The translations under genes and the position numbers were made by a program. A model generated the notes under the pieces. It made no database searches. It saw only the letters and a program-made list of their open reading frames with translations, and was not told where the DNA came from. Source: an uncultured Selenomonadaceae bacterium (GTDB lineage: Bacteria > Bacillota > Negativicutes > Selenomonadales > Selenomonadaceae). Taken from it: a stretch of DNA of 16,974 nucleotides. The stretch is from positions 1-16,974 of the forward strand of contig CAJONF010000062.1 of assembly GCA_905236665.1 (NCBI GenBank), given 5' to 3'. Positions 6,723 to 14,467 of this stretch are shown here, one piece after another. Numbering within the stretch: position 1 is the first letter of the stretch; each line of letters starts with the position of its first letter.

Positions 6723-8027
6723 ATGTCAGTTGAAGCAAAAGTGGGAGCCTTCACGGTTGGCGGATTAATGCTTTTGGGCGGGGCAACGGCGGGATTGGGT
6801 AATTTCAATTTGAGCGGCGGCAACGATATGATTTTATATGCGGGCTTTAAACAGGTTGTCGGACTTCAGCAACAATCAGATGTTCGATTGAGCGGCGTTT
6901 TAGTCGGAAAAGTTACCCAAATTGCCAACGAGGGTACAGGCGTTACCGTAACCATGGCGATTGATCCCGATGTTAAAATCCCCAAGCAGTCAAAAGTTTC
7001 TATTGCGTCAAGCGGAGTCATGGGCGAAAAGTTTATAAATTTTCAACCAAAAGTCGATAATGGCGAATATCTGGAAAATGGCGCATATCTTTACGGTGCT
7101 GATGAAGCCGGTATGGATGCGATGTTTGACGGCATGACTAAAGTTATGGACGAGGTGGAAGTTCTTTTAAAATCTGTGCAGGCAATTATCGGCGACGAAA
7201 CTTTTAAGCAATCTATTATCGATATGAGCGACAATATGCGTAAATCTTCCGAGAATGTAACCGATATGACAGGCACATTTAAAAAAATCGCTGTCGATAA
7301 CGAAGCTGTCTTTAACGATATGATTCAGCAGATGAATAGCGCAGTTGCCGGCATGAATCGAACAATGGAAAATATCGAGCACATGACCGCCAATATCGAT
7401 AAATTCGCCGGAGATCCGCAGACTGTCGAAGAGCTTAAAACTACGCTTGACAACATTGCCAAAACTTCAAGTTCTGTGGCGAGTATGGCGGACAACATGA
7501 ACAAATTCGCCGGAGATCCAAAAGTTGCTGATGACTTAAAAGAAACGGTGAGCAATGTCCGAAATATCACCGAGCGCGCCGATAAACTTTTGGGCAAGGT
7601 GCAAGGTTCAGCGGATAAAGTTTCAAAGATTGACGTTACGCCCTCAGTTGATATACTATACAGCGGCAAGAAACACGACTGGAATGCAAATTTTAATCTG
7701 GACGTGACGAGCGGCGATGCGTCTTTAATTGTTGGCGCGGAAGATATTGGCGACAATACGAAATGGGATTTGCAGGGCGGAAAAAAATTCGGCACGGATT
7801 TTGGCGCACGAGCTGGAGTTATCGCGGGCAAGCCGGGCATTGGTTTAGATGCTTACGCCGGAAAAGATTTTAAACTTTCTGCCGAAGCTTACGATTTAAA
7901 TCGGGGCAGGGTTCGCCTGAAGTCGCAATTCAAAATTGCCGATTCTACCTATCTTTTGGGCGAGTGGCACAACATTAACAAAAAAGAAGATCGCGCCGTT
8001 TACTTCGGGCTCAAACAAGAATTTTAA
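6723..8027 (+). CDS. mlaD: MlaD: MCE protein fused to a predicted outer-membrane beta-barrel
   Basis: Substrate-binding MCE component of the Mla system, 434 residues, far longer than the roughly 180 of proteobacterial MlaD. In order: an N-terminal membrane anchor (about 7-28), the MCE domain (about 36-113, with GFKQVVGL and VRLSGVLVGKV), a long helical region (about 130-300) holding two 34-residue repeats that each contain KFAGDP (227-232 and 261-266), and a beta-rich C-terminus (about 302-434). The C-terminus alternates polar and hydrophobic residues and ends in YFGLKQEF, whose terminal F is typical of outer-membrane barrels. This is the architecture described for Veillonella parvula, where MlaD is proposed to span the envelope. 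ATG with AGGAGG (6710-6715) fixes the start. The next gene begins 24 bases on. Confidence 0.9.
   Translation: MSVEAKVGAFTVGGLMLLGGATAGLGNFNLSGGNDMILYAGFKQVVGLQQQSDVRLSGVLVGKVTQIANEGTGVTVTMAIDPDVKIPKQSKVSIASSGVMGEKFINFQPKVDNGEYLENGAYLYGADEAGMDAMFDGMTKVMDEVEVLLKSVQAIIGDETFKQSIIDMSDNMRKSSENVTDMTGTFKKIAVDNEAVFNDMIQQMNSAVAGMNRTMENIEHMTANIDKFAGDPQTVEELKTTLDNIAKTSSSVASMADNMNKFAGDPKVADDLKETVSNVRNITERADKLLGKVQGSADKVSKIDVTPSVDILYSGKKHDWNANFNLDVTSGDASLIVGAEDIGDNTKWDLQGGKKFGTDFGARAGVIAGKPGIGLDAYAGKDFKLSAEAYDLNRGRVRLKSQFKIADSTYLLGEWHNINKKEDRAVYFGLKQEF
7401..7519 (+). repeat. Tandem 34-codon repeat inside mlaD, marked by an identical 17-base match
   Basis: AAATTCGCCGGAGATCC occurs at 7401-7417 and 7503-7519, exactly 102 bases (34 codons) apart. 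The flanking protein is also similar (NIDKFAGDP then EELK; NMNKFAGDP then DDLK), so the unit probably arose by duplication. It would lengthen the helical section of MlaD. Confidence 0.8.
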
Positions 8028-8030
8028 ATA

Positions 8031-8051
8031 GTTAGGATTTAGGAGTTAGGA
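8031..8051 (+). repeat. Three heptanucleotide repeats supplying the ribosome site of the adaptor gene
   Basis: GTTAGGA, TTTAGGA, GTTAGGA in direct tandem, ending immediately before the ATG at 8052. The embedded TTAGGAG (8039-8045) is the only plausible Shine-Dalgarno sequence for that gene. The same heptad in the opposite orientation lies after the gene at 9104-9136. Confidence 0.75.
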
Positions 8052-9089
8052 ATGAAAAGATTTTTGCTTTATGCTTTTCTACCGTTGATAATAATTTTTT
8101 TGGCGGGCTGTGCAAACGATGAGCCACCTGTTGATGTAAAGACGGAAAAAATTTCTGCTCTTGACGAATCTACAATTATATCGCACGACGGAAAAATTTC
8201 TCTTAGCGACGAACAAACAATTTTGTCAAAAATTTCCGGCAAAGTCGTAGCGACATACTGCGCGGGTGGGCAAGACGTTACAGAAAATCAACCGCTGTTC
8301 AAAATCGGTACACATGAAAAAGAAACAGAACTTCTTCAAGCAAAAACGGATCTTGGCGAAAATATGACAGCATTGGCGCGGGAAATTTCCGAACTCAATC
8401 AAGCTGAACAGCTCTTGAAAAAAAATTCTGCCACCGCGCAGGAAGTCTCCGAAAAGAATTTTAAAGTTCAAGAGCGGCAAGCTAAGCTAGCTGAACAGCA
8501 AGCACTGGTTAAAAAGCTGGAAGAGGAGACGGCGGCGGGCATTATCATTTCCCCGATAACCGGTCAAATCGGCGTCGACAGTGTAATAACCGGCGCGAAC
8601 GTGACAGAAAATGAAACTGTGCTGGCTCATGTCGGCAAGATTAATCCCGCGGCTGTTCACTTTGAAATTTCGCCGGAAGAAAAAAATTTTTTAATGGCGG
8701 GTACTCTAAAAGTTTTGTTGAAGTTAAGCGACGGCACCACTTATCAGCATGAAGGAAAAATTAATTTCGTTGAGAATTCGACAGCCGCGGCAACCTTTGA
8801 CAATCCCGAAAAAAAATTACCTTTGGGCGGGGCGGCTCACGTTGAAATTACAGGATTGAAAATGCCCGGTGCTTTGCTCGTCCCAGAAAAATCTGTTCAA
8901 CTGCGCGGCGAAGAAAATTATGTCTTCGTCGTCGATTCAAATAAAACAGCCGCCTTGAAAAAAATTTCTCTCGGCGGCAAAATTGGCACTTATTATATCG
9001 TAAAAGACGGCTTGAGGGCGGGCGATTCGGTTGTTGTCGAAGGCTTGACCAATCTGCGCGACGGCACGCCGGTGAAATTTAGGGACTAG
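8052..9089 (+). CDS. HlyD/AcrA-like periplasmic adaptor lipoprotein
   Basis: A 345-residue periplasmic adaptor (membrane fusion protein). The N-terminus is a lipoprotein signal with lipobox LAGC, the lipidated cysteine being C20. Two lipoyl-like halves (SKISGKVVA near 59-67 and IIISPITGQIG near 174-184) flank a short helical hairpin rich in E, K, Q and A. Beta-barrel and membrane-proximal domains follow (LLVPEKSV, then DGLRAGDSVVVEGL). Adaptors of this family link an inner-membrane pump to TolC. Here TolC follows directly but no RND or MacB-type pump is encoded; the only inner-membrane transporter nearby is MlaEF. The hairpin looks short for an RND adaptor. ATG is preceded by the heptad-derived TTAGGAG. 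Confidence 0.85.
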   Translation: MKRFLLYAFLPLIIIFLAGCANDEPPVDVKTEKISALDESTIISHDGKISLSDEQTILSKISGKVVATYCAGGQDVTENQPLFKIGTHEKETELLQAKTDLGENMTALAREISELNQAEQLLKKNSATAQEVSEKNFKVQERQAKLAEQQALVKKLEEETAAGIIISPITGQIGVDSVITGANVTENETVLAHVGKINPAAVHFEISPEEKNFLMAGTLKVLLKLSDGTTYQHEGKINFVENSTAAATFDNPEKKLPLGGAAHVEITGLKMPGALLVPEKSVQLRGEENYVFVVDSNKTAALKKISLGGKIGTYYIVKDGLRAGDSVVVEGLTNLRDGTPVKFRD

Positions 9090-9136
9090 TAGGGATTAGT
9101 TTTCTAGTTCCTAGTTCCCAGTTCCTAATTCCTAAC
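9084..9136 (+). repeat. Heptanucleotide repeat array with hairpin potential between adaptor and tolC genes
   Basis: CTAGTTC (9104), CTAGTTC (9111), CCAGTTC (9118), CTAATTC (9125) and a partial CTAAC (9132). Immediately before it, GGGACTAG and GGGATTAG (9083-9099) are roughly complementary, so the RNA can fold into an imperfect long hairpin with a TTTT loop. The array is the reverse complement of the heptad type found before the adaptor gene at 8031-8051. Confidence 0.75.
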
Positions 9137-9151
9137 AAAGGAGTGATTGAG

Positions 9152-10672
9152 ATGAGAATTTCCAATCGTATCAAAAAAGTTTTTCGCAGAAAGCTGGCGT
9201 CGGCACTCGCGGCAAGTATTATGGCTTTTTCAATCGGCGTAACTTCAGTCAGCGCGGCAGATGTTGTGAATATCACGCTGGACGAAACGATTCAACGCGC
9301 CTTTGAAAACAACCGCGTAATTAAAGAATCAATCGCCGAACGCGAAGCGGCTTATTGGAGTTTGAGCGAGGCACGCCGTCAAACAAATCCGCAAGTGTCG
9401 TGGAGTTTCAGCGGTGCACGGGTCGGCGGACTTTATTACCGTAACCAGAACATGAACCGCGCATTTTCAAATACCGGTGCAATTAATATGCCTATTTATC
9501 AGGGCGGACGTTTAAAGGAAGGTCGCCGCTCAGCTCGCTATGCTCTTAGTGCGGCAGATTTATCGCTGGAAAATACTATGCAATCCGTTCGTCTGCAATC
9601 TACCACGTATTATTTTAACGTCCTGCAGTACAGAAATTTAATTGAAGTTTATGAAGAGGAAGTTTTGACTTTGCAGGAGCATTTGCGCAACGTCAATGCA
9701 CAATTCAGGGTCGGTACCGTGGCTAAAGTCGACGTGCTCGAATCCCAGGTTGAACTTGCAAACGCCATGCAAAACCTTGTAAACATTCAAAACAGTTACG
9801 ATGTTGCAGTTGCTGAACTGAATAATTATATTGGCTTGCCCGCTGATACCGTCCTGCGCCCACAAGATACGCTTGCTTATAAAAGATATGATTTGAATTT
9901 AGGTGACTGCACTTCCTACGCGCTGGAAAATCGCGCCGATGCCGCCGTGGCTGATTACGCCGTTAAACGCGCCGAATCTGCTAAAAAAGCCGCAAAAGCC
10001 GGTTATCGTCCCACTGTCAACGCGGGCATTTCTAAAGAATTGGACACGGAAAATCTTTTCGGACATAAAACTAACGATCAATGGCGCGCAGGTATTTCTG
10101 CCTCATGGAATATTTTTGACGGTGGCATTACCGACGCGCAGGTTCATCAGGCAGACGCTGAACTTATCCGAGCACAAGAAGTAGCCGCTCAAACCCGCGA
10201 ACAAATTCAGCTCGAAGTGCAATCATATTTTCTTCAACTGCACGCCGCTGAAAGAAATATCGCCACTACTCAAGCTTCAGTCGCTCTGGCTGAAGAAAAT
10301 TATAAAATCGCGCAGGTTCGTTACGCCGCTGGTGTCGGTACAAACTTGGACGTTATGGACGCGTCCCGCAAATTGACTGAGGCTCGCTCAAATTATTTCA
10401 CCGCGCTTTATAACTACAACACCGCTAAAGCTTCGCTTGATAGATACATGGGCGTGCCGGTTGAAATTGACGTTGTGCGCTATATCACTTCCGAAGGCGA
10501 AGGCAAAAATGCCGCGCAGTCCCGCGAAGATGCCGCTTTAACCGCCGACGCCGCAGAAGTTCCCGAAACTGCAGAAGTTGCACCGGTCGTCATGATTGAT
10601 TTTGAAAATCCGTCACCGCTACCAAGTGAAACTGTCGAACGTGAAACTACTCCCCCAGGAGCTTTTCAATAA
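9152..10672 (+). CDS. TolC-family outer-membrane channel protein
   Basis: Outer-membrane efflux/secretion duct, 506 residues. A basic N-terminus and hydrophobic core form a signal peptide with probable cleavage after SVSA (near residue 35). Two homologous helical halves follow, typical of OEP repeats: VAKVDVLESQVELANAMQNL in the first half, and VGTNLDVMDASRKLTEARSN in the second, with YNTAKASLDRYMG closing the second half. A 60-odd-residue tail rich in E, A and P follows. The frame runs back to GTG 9143, but that codon lies inside the AAAGGAGTGA ribosome site (9137-9146); ATG 9152 is correctly spaced and is taken as the start. It probably works with the adaptor upstream. Confidence 0.9.
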   Translation: MRISNRIKKVFRRKLASALAASIMAFSIGVTSVSAADVVNITLDETIQRAFENNRVIKESIAEREAAYWSLSEARRQTNPQVSWSFSGARVGGLYYRNQNMNRAFSNTGAINMPIYQGGRLKEGRRSARYALSAADLSLENTMQSVRLQSTTYYFNVLQYRNLIEVYEEEVLTLQEHLRNVNAQFRVGTVAKVDVLESQVELANAMQNLVNIQNSYDVAVAELNNYIGLPADTVLRPQDTLAYKRYDLNLGDCTSYALENRADAAVADYAVKRAESAKKAAKAGYRPTVNAGISKELDTENLFGHKTNDQWRAGISASWNIFDGGITDAQVHQADAELIRAQEVAAQTREQIQLEVQSYFLQLHAAERNIATTQASVALAEENYKIAQVRYAAGVGTNLDVMDASRKLTEARSNYFTALYNYNTAKASLDRYMGVPVEIDVVRYITSEGEGKNAAQSREDAALTADAAEVPETAEVAPVVMIDFENPSPLPSETVERETTPPGAFQ

Positions 10673-10701
10673 TGCGCAATTAAATTAGGAGGAATCTTTT
10701 T

Positions 10702-10938
10702 ATGAAAATTACAAAGGATATGAATATCGTCGAAGTCGTTCAGCGTTACCCCGATACCGCTATGGTTTTTATGTATGCGGGCATGGGTTGTTTTGGCTGT
10801 CATGCGGCACGCTTTGAAAATATCGAAGAAGGCGCAATGGTGCACGGCATTGATCCCGATAAACTGGTTGAGGCTCTGAACGAAGTCGCTCAAGCCAGCG
10901 ACGAAGCCGAAGCGGAACTTGTCGGAGTTGCTAAATAG
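10702..10938 (+). CDS. DUF1858 / hybrid-cluster-protein-associated redox disulfide protein
   Basis: A 78-residue cytoplasmic protein. The N-terminal MKITKDMNIVEVVQRYP and the GMGCFGC block with C30 and C33 (CxxC) are diagnostic of the DUF1858 domain, also known as the redox disulfide domain often linked to hybrid cluster (prismane) proteins. The function is not established; a thiol-redox role is inferred from the CxxC. AGGAGG (10687-10692) nine bases before the ATG fixes the start. It is the last gene of the mla-tolC unit, 29 bases after the tolC stop, and may be a passenger. Its stop is four bases from the end of the convergent radical SAM gene. Confidence 0.85.
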   Translation: MKITKDMNIVEVVQRYPDTAMVFMYAGMGCFGCHAARFENIEEGAMVHGIDPDKLVEALNEVAQASDEAEAELVGVAK

Positions 10939-10942
10939 AAAT

Positions 10943-11602
10943 TTAACTGTCTTCATATGGGCGGACGCGTAATGTCAAATCGCGTTCGTCACAAATTTTT
11001 TTACACGCAGAAATTTCTTCGGGCGGCGTCACGTGATCAACAACTGTTAACACGACGTTCGGAACAAAATTTTTCATGTGTTCAGCAAAAGTCAACATCG
11101 CCTCAAAAGATTTCAGCCCATAAGCGGCGCGGGTGATTTTAAAGTATTTTTCGGCAGTGGCGGCATTTAAACTGATTGACACCGTGTCCAAAATTTTTTC
11201 AAAGTCCGCCGCAATCTCCCGCCCGTGATAAAGTTCGCCCAAACCGTTCGTGTTAAGACGCGTCGGCATATTCGGGCGAATTTTTTTTACATAAGTCAAC
11301 AGCTCCAAAAGCTCTGCAAGTCTAATCGTCGGCTCACCGAATCCGCAAAAGACAACCTCTTTTATAACGTGCCAAGGTGCCCTGTCCAATTCAGCTTTGA
11401 CTTCGTTGACAGTAGGTTCAATTTCCAGCCATAAGCTAGAATCTTTAGCCATAGATTTTTTTTGTCGCAAGCAGAAAACGCAATCACAGTTGCATCGATT
11501 AGTTAAGTTCACGTATAAACCGCGGGGCGTCGCCGAATCAATCTTCAAACTTTCTGTCAATGGCAAATATTTTCCGCCCTTATGAGTCGCATAAATAATC
11601 AT
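10943..11602 (-). CDS. Radical SAM protein, TatD-linked type
   Basis: 219 residues from ATG at 11602, preceded by GGAGGAG on the minus strand. The cluster motif CxxxCxxC is C37, C41 and C44, with one extra cysteine at 39 (NRCNCDCVFC). CGFGEP and RLNTNGL are the glycine-rich SAM-binding blocks, and VSISLNA and LTVVD follow in order. Size and blocks match the TatD family-associated radical SAM proteins as I remember them; no tatD gene is next to it here, and the substrate of the family is unknown. The frame extends upstream to 11809, but that 69-residue extension has no ribosome site, overlaps the divergent IMP dehydrogenase gene and is absent from the family, so it is rejected. Confidence 0.85.
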   Translation of the reverse strand: MIIYATHKGGKYLPLTESLKIDSATPRGLYVNLTNRCNCDCVFCLRQKKSMAKDSSLWLEIEPTVNEVKAELDRAPWHVIKEVVFCGFGEPTIRLAELLELLTYVKKIRPNMPTRLNTNGLGELYHGREIAADFEKILDTVSISLNAATAEKYFKITRAAYGLKSFEAMLTFAEHMKNFVPNVVLTVVDHVTPPEEISACKKICDERDLTLRVRPYEDS

Positions 11603-11721
11603 CAAATCTCCTCCGTTTTGATAAGGATAATTCATTTTATCATAAGTTTTCTGCTGAGCGGCAGGAATTTTTTTTTGCGCGGAAAATTTATATGCACCAA
11701 GAATTTTCGGGAGGGATTGAA

Positions 11722-13224
11722 TTGGCATTTTATTATAAGGAACCATCACACACATTTGGCGAATATCTGCTCGTACCGGGCTATTCGTCAAAAGATTGCA
11801 TCCCTGCAAATGTCGACTTGTCCACGCCGCTTGTAAAATTTAAGCGTGGCGAAAAATGTAATTTCTTAATTAACATTCCGATGACCTCGGCAATAATGCA
11901 GTCTGTTTCAAACGACACAATGGCAATCGCGCTGGCAAAAGAAGGCGGCGTCTCGTTTATTTTCGGTTCACAGCCAATAAAAGAACAGGCAGCAATGGTT
12001 GCCCGCGTGAAAAATTACAAATCGGGCTTCGTGTCCAGCGATTCAAATTTAAAACCGACGACGACTCTGCGCGAAATGTTAGCCTTGTTGAAGGAAACGG
12101 GACATTCGACAATGGCAGTGACTGACGACGGTAAACCCACCGGAAAACTTTTGGGCATTGTAACTAGCCGCGACTATCGAATAACGCGCATGACCGGCGA
12201 TGAGCAAGTTCAAACTTTTATGACGCCATTTGACAAATTAATTTACGCCGACGCCGATACGACGACGCTCCCTATGGCAAATGATTTAATCTGGGAACAT
12301 AAGCTGAATATGTTGCCGCTCGTTGATAAGAAACAGCGTCTACGTTACATGGTCTTCCGCAAAGATTATACCGATAATAAAACCAATCCACTTGAACTTA
12401 TCGACAGGAAGAAACGCTACGTTGTCGGCGCGGGCATTAATACTCGTGATTATGCTGAACGCGTGCCCGCTCTTTTAAAAGCCGGCGCGGACGTTTTGTG
12501 TATTGACAGCTCGGAAGGTTTCAGCGAATGGCAGAAAATCACGCTGGAATATATTCATAAAAATTTTGGCGAAGATATCAAAGTCGGCGCGGGCAATGTC
12601 GTAGACGCGGAAGGCTTTAGATTTTTGGCGGACGCGGGCGCGGATTTTGTCAAGGTCGGTATTGGCGGCGGCTCAATCTGCATTACACGTGAAACCAAAG
12701 GCATTGGGCGCGGACAGGCTACGGCGGTTATCGACGTGTGCAAAGCCCGTGATGAATATTTTAAAGAGAAAGGAATTTATATCCCTGTGTGCTCGGACGG
12801 CGGCATTGTTCACGATTACCACATGACGCTTGCCTTGGCAATGGGCGCGGATTTTCTCATGCTCGGCAGATATTTTTCACGCTTTGACGAATCACCGACC
12901 GATAAAATCAGAATCAATGGCACTTATTACAAAGAGTATTGGGGCGAAGGTTCCAATCGTGCTCGCAACTGGCAACGTTATGATTTGGGCGGCGATAAAA
13001 AACTTTCGTTTGAGGAAGGCGTTGATTCTTATGTTCCCTACGCCGGCTCGCTGAAAGATAATATGAACAGCACGCTTGCAAAGATTCGTTCGACCATGTG
13101 CAACTGCGGCGCGTTGAATTTGGCTGAACTGCGCGAAAAAGCCAAAATAACTTTGGTCTCGGCAACAAGCATTGTCGAAGGCGGTAGCCACGATGTTATT
13201 TTGCGTGACAGAATCAGAGATTAA
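11722..13224 (+). CDS. guaB: Inosine-5'-monophosphate dehydrogenase, Tritrichomonas-foetus-like subtype
   Basis: Oxidises IMP to XMP with NAD, the committed step to GMP. It has 500 residues: a (beta/alpha)8 barrel interrupted by two CBS domains (about 105-220). Catalytic features are loop cysteine C320 in GIGGGSICITRE, D261 in LCIDSSEGFSEW, and flap dyad R419-Y420 in RNWQRYD. The text is strikingly close to my recollection of T. foetus IMPDH, including SAIMQSVS, EGFSEWQKIT, SFEEGVDSYVPYAG and MCNCGAL, blocks that differ from ordinary bacterial GuaB. TTG 11722 is chosen because GGGAGGG (11709-11715) precedes it and MAFYYKEPSHTF aligns with the parasite N-terminus; the ATG at 11692 has no ribosome site. 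It heads a unit with cca and the hexapeptide protein. Confidence 0.92.
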   Translation: MAFYYKEPSHTFGEYLLVPGYSSKDCIPANVDLSTPLVKFKRGEKCNFLINIPMTSAIMQSVSNDTMAIALAKEGGVSFIFGSQPIKEQAAMVARVKNYKSGFVSSDSNLKPTTTLREMLALLKETGHSTMAVTDDGKPTGKLLGIVTSRDYRITRMTGDEQVQTFMTPFDKLIYADADTTTLPMANDLIWEHKLNMLPLVDKKQRLRYMVFRKDYTDNKTNPLELIDRKKRYVVGAGINTRDYAERVPALLKAGADVLCIDSSEGFSEWQKITLEYIHKNFGEDIKVGAGNVVDAEGFRFLADAGADFVKVGIGGGSICITRETKGIGRGQATAVIDVCKARDEYFKEKGIYIPVCSDGGIVHDYHMTLALAMGADFLMLGRYFSRFDESPTDKIRINGTYYKEYWGEGSNRARNWQRYDLGGDKKLSFEEGVDSYVPYAGSLKDNMNSTLAKIRSTMCNCGALNLAELREKAKITLVSATSIVEGGSHDVILRDRIRD

Positions 13225-13232
13225 ACATTACC

Positions 13233-14465
13233 ATGACTGAATTTGACTTTGCAAAAAAAATTCACGACCTGGGCGGACGTGCTTACTTGGTAGGCGGCGC
13301 GGTTCGTGATAAATTCCGCGGCGTTCATGCTCACGATAGAGATTATTGCGTGGCGGGCGTCGAGGAAAAAATTTTTGCTGAAACTTTTCCAAACGCGGCG
13401 AAGTTCGGCAAGTCTTTTCCTGTCTATTCAGTTGAGATTGACGGAAATTTTTGCGAGGTAGCCTTTGCCCGCACAGAACGCAAGGTCGGCACGGGTTATC
13501 GCGGCTTTGAAGTTGTCTTCGCGCCAACGGTGACGATTGAGCAGGATTTATTTCGCCGCGATACCACGATTAACGCCATGGCGATTGAAATTTTGACGCA
13601 GGAGCTTGTTGATCCATTCGGTGGACGCGAGGACGTATTAAATAAAAAAATCCGCGCCGTCAGTGAACATTTCACCGACGATCCGGTTAGGGCATTGCGA
13701 GCGGCACGGCAGGCGGCGCAATTTAATTTTGAAATTTGCGCTGAAACTATCGAGGCAATGAGACTTTGTGGCACAGAACTTGCTAACGAACCTACAGAAA
13801 GAATTTTTGACGAACTAGAGACCGCGCTAAAAACCGACAAGCCGTCAATTTTTTTTAGAAATTTAGAACGGGCGAACTTGCTTGAAATAACTTTCCCCGA
13901 AATTTTTAATCTGCGCGGAAAAATTCAGCTGTCATGCTATCACCCTGAAGGCGACGCTTACGAACACACGCTACAAATCGTTGATGACGTTGCAAAAGTC
14001 AATTCAAAACCTATGGTTAGATTCGCCGCGCTAATGCACGACATAGGCAAAGGCAATACACCGCCGGAAATTTTGCCACATCATTATCTGCACGAAAAAC
14101 GCGGGCTTGAAGTTTTAAAAAAAATGAATCAGCGCATGACTTTACCGACGGAATGGAAAAAATCTGCGGCGTTCGTTATTCGTGAACATATGCGCGCTCC
14201 ACGGCTGGTTAAACCCGGAAAAATCGTTGACTTGCTGTTGAATTTGAACGGCTTAAAACTCGGCGTGAAAGATTTTTGCGACATTATCAATGCCGACAAC
14301 CACGGCTTGCCTTTTTATTTGGAACACGCGCAGGAAATTATCGATGAACTGTTGAAAATCGGCGGAAAAGATGCGCCATCCGCTCTTGAGGGCTCGGATA
14401 TTGGCAAATGGATACACTCTGCCAGAATTTATCGTTTTGTTGAACTGTATGCAAAGGAGATTTGA
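13233..14465 (+). CDS. cca: CCA-adding tRNA nucleotidyltransferase with HD domain
   Basis: Adds or repairs the 3' CCA end of tRNA using CTP and ATP. It has 410 residues, close to E. coli Cca. Class II nucleotidyltransferase motifs are YLVGGAVRD (18-26), metal-binding D35 and D37 in HDRDYCVAG, RRD (108-110) and the EPTERIF segment (186-192) near the nucleotide-template region. ARTERK with GTGYRGF is shared with E. coli Cca. A C-terminal HD domain (H245, H269-D270) follows, as in enzymes with added phosphohydrolase activity. It starts eight bases after the guaB stop without a good ribosome site, so translation may be coupled. Resemblance to the gammaproteobacterial type rather than the Bacillus type is an impression only. 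Confidence 0.9.
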   Translation: MTEFDFAKKIHDLGGRAYLVGGAVRDKFRGVHAHDRDYCVAGVEEKIFAETFPNAAKFGKSFPVYSVEIDGNFCEVAFARTERKVGTGYRGFEVVFAPTVTIEQDLFRRDTTINAMAIEILTQELVDPFGGREDVLNKKIRAVSEHFTDDPVRALRAARQAAQFNFEICAETIEAMRLCGTELANEPTERIFDELETALKTDKPSIFFRNLERANLLEITFPEIFNLRGKIQLSCYHPEGDAYEHTLQIVDDVAKVNSKPMVRFAALMHDIGKGNTPPEILPHHYLHEKRGLEVLKKMNQRMTLPTEWKKSAAFVIREHMRAPRLVKPGKIVDLLLNLNGLKLGVKDFCDIINADNHGLPFYLEHAQEIIDELLKIGGKDAPSALEGSDIGKWIHSARIYRFVELYAKEI

Positions 14466-14467
14466 AA

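Noticed and set aside
9084..9136. Heptad array as a CRISPR array or simple terminator
   Set aside because: The repeats are seven bases long with no spacers, and the hairpin has no T-run after it and is followed directly by the tolC ribosome site.
9143..9151. GTG 9143 as the tolC start
   Set aside because: The codon lies inside the AAAGGAGTGA ribosome site that serves ATG 9152.
11652..11676. CTGC...GCAG followed by nine T, a possible plus-strand terminator
   Set aside because: The stem is only about four base pairs plus a bulged extension, and no plus-strand gene ends nearby; it more likely reflects AT-rich promoter DNA between the divergent genes.
11692..11721. ATG 11692 as the start of the IMP dehydrogenase
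   Set aside because: No ribosome site precedes it, and the true site GGGAGGG lies downstream of it, placed for TTG 11722, whose N-terminus matches the family.
11603..11809. N-terminal extension of the radical SAM gene to 11809
   Set aside because: It crosses the divergent promoter region and overlaps the guaB start; GGAGGAG before ATG 11602 gives the expected protein length.
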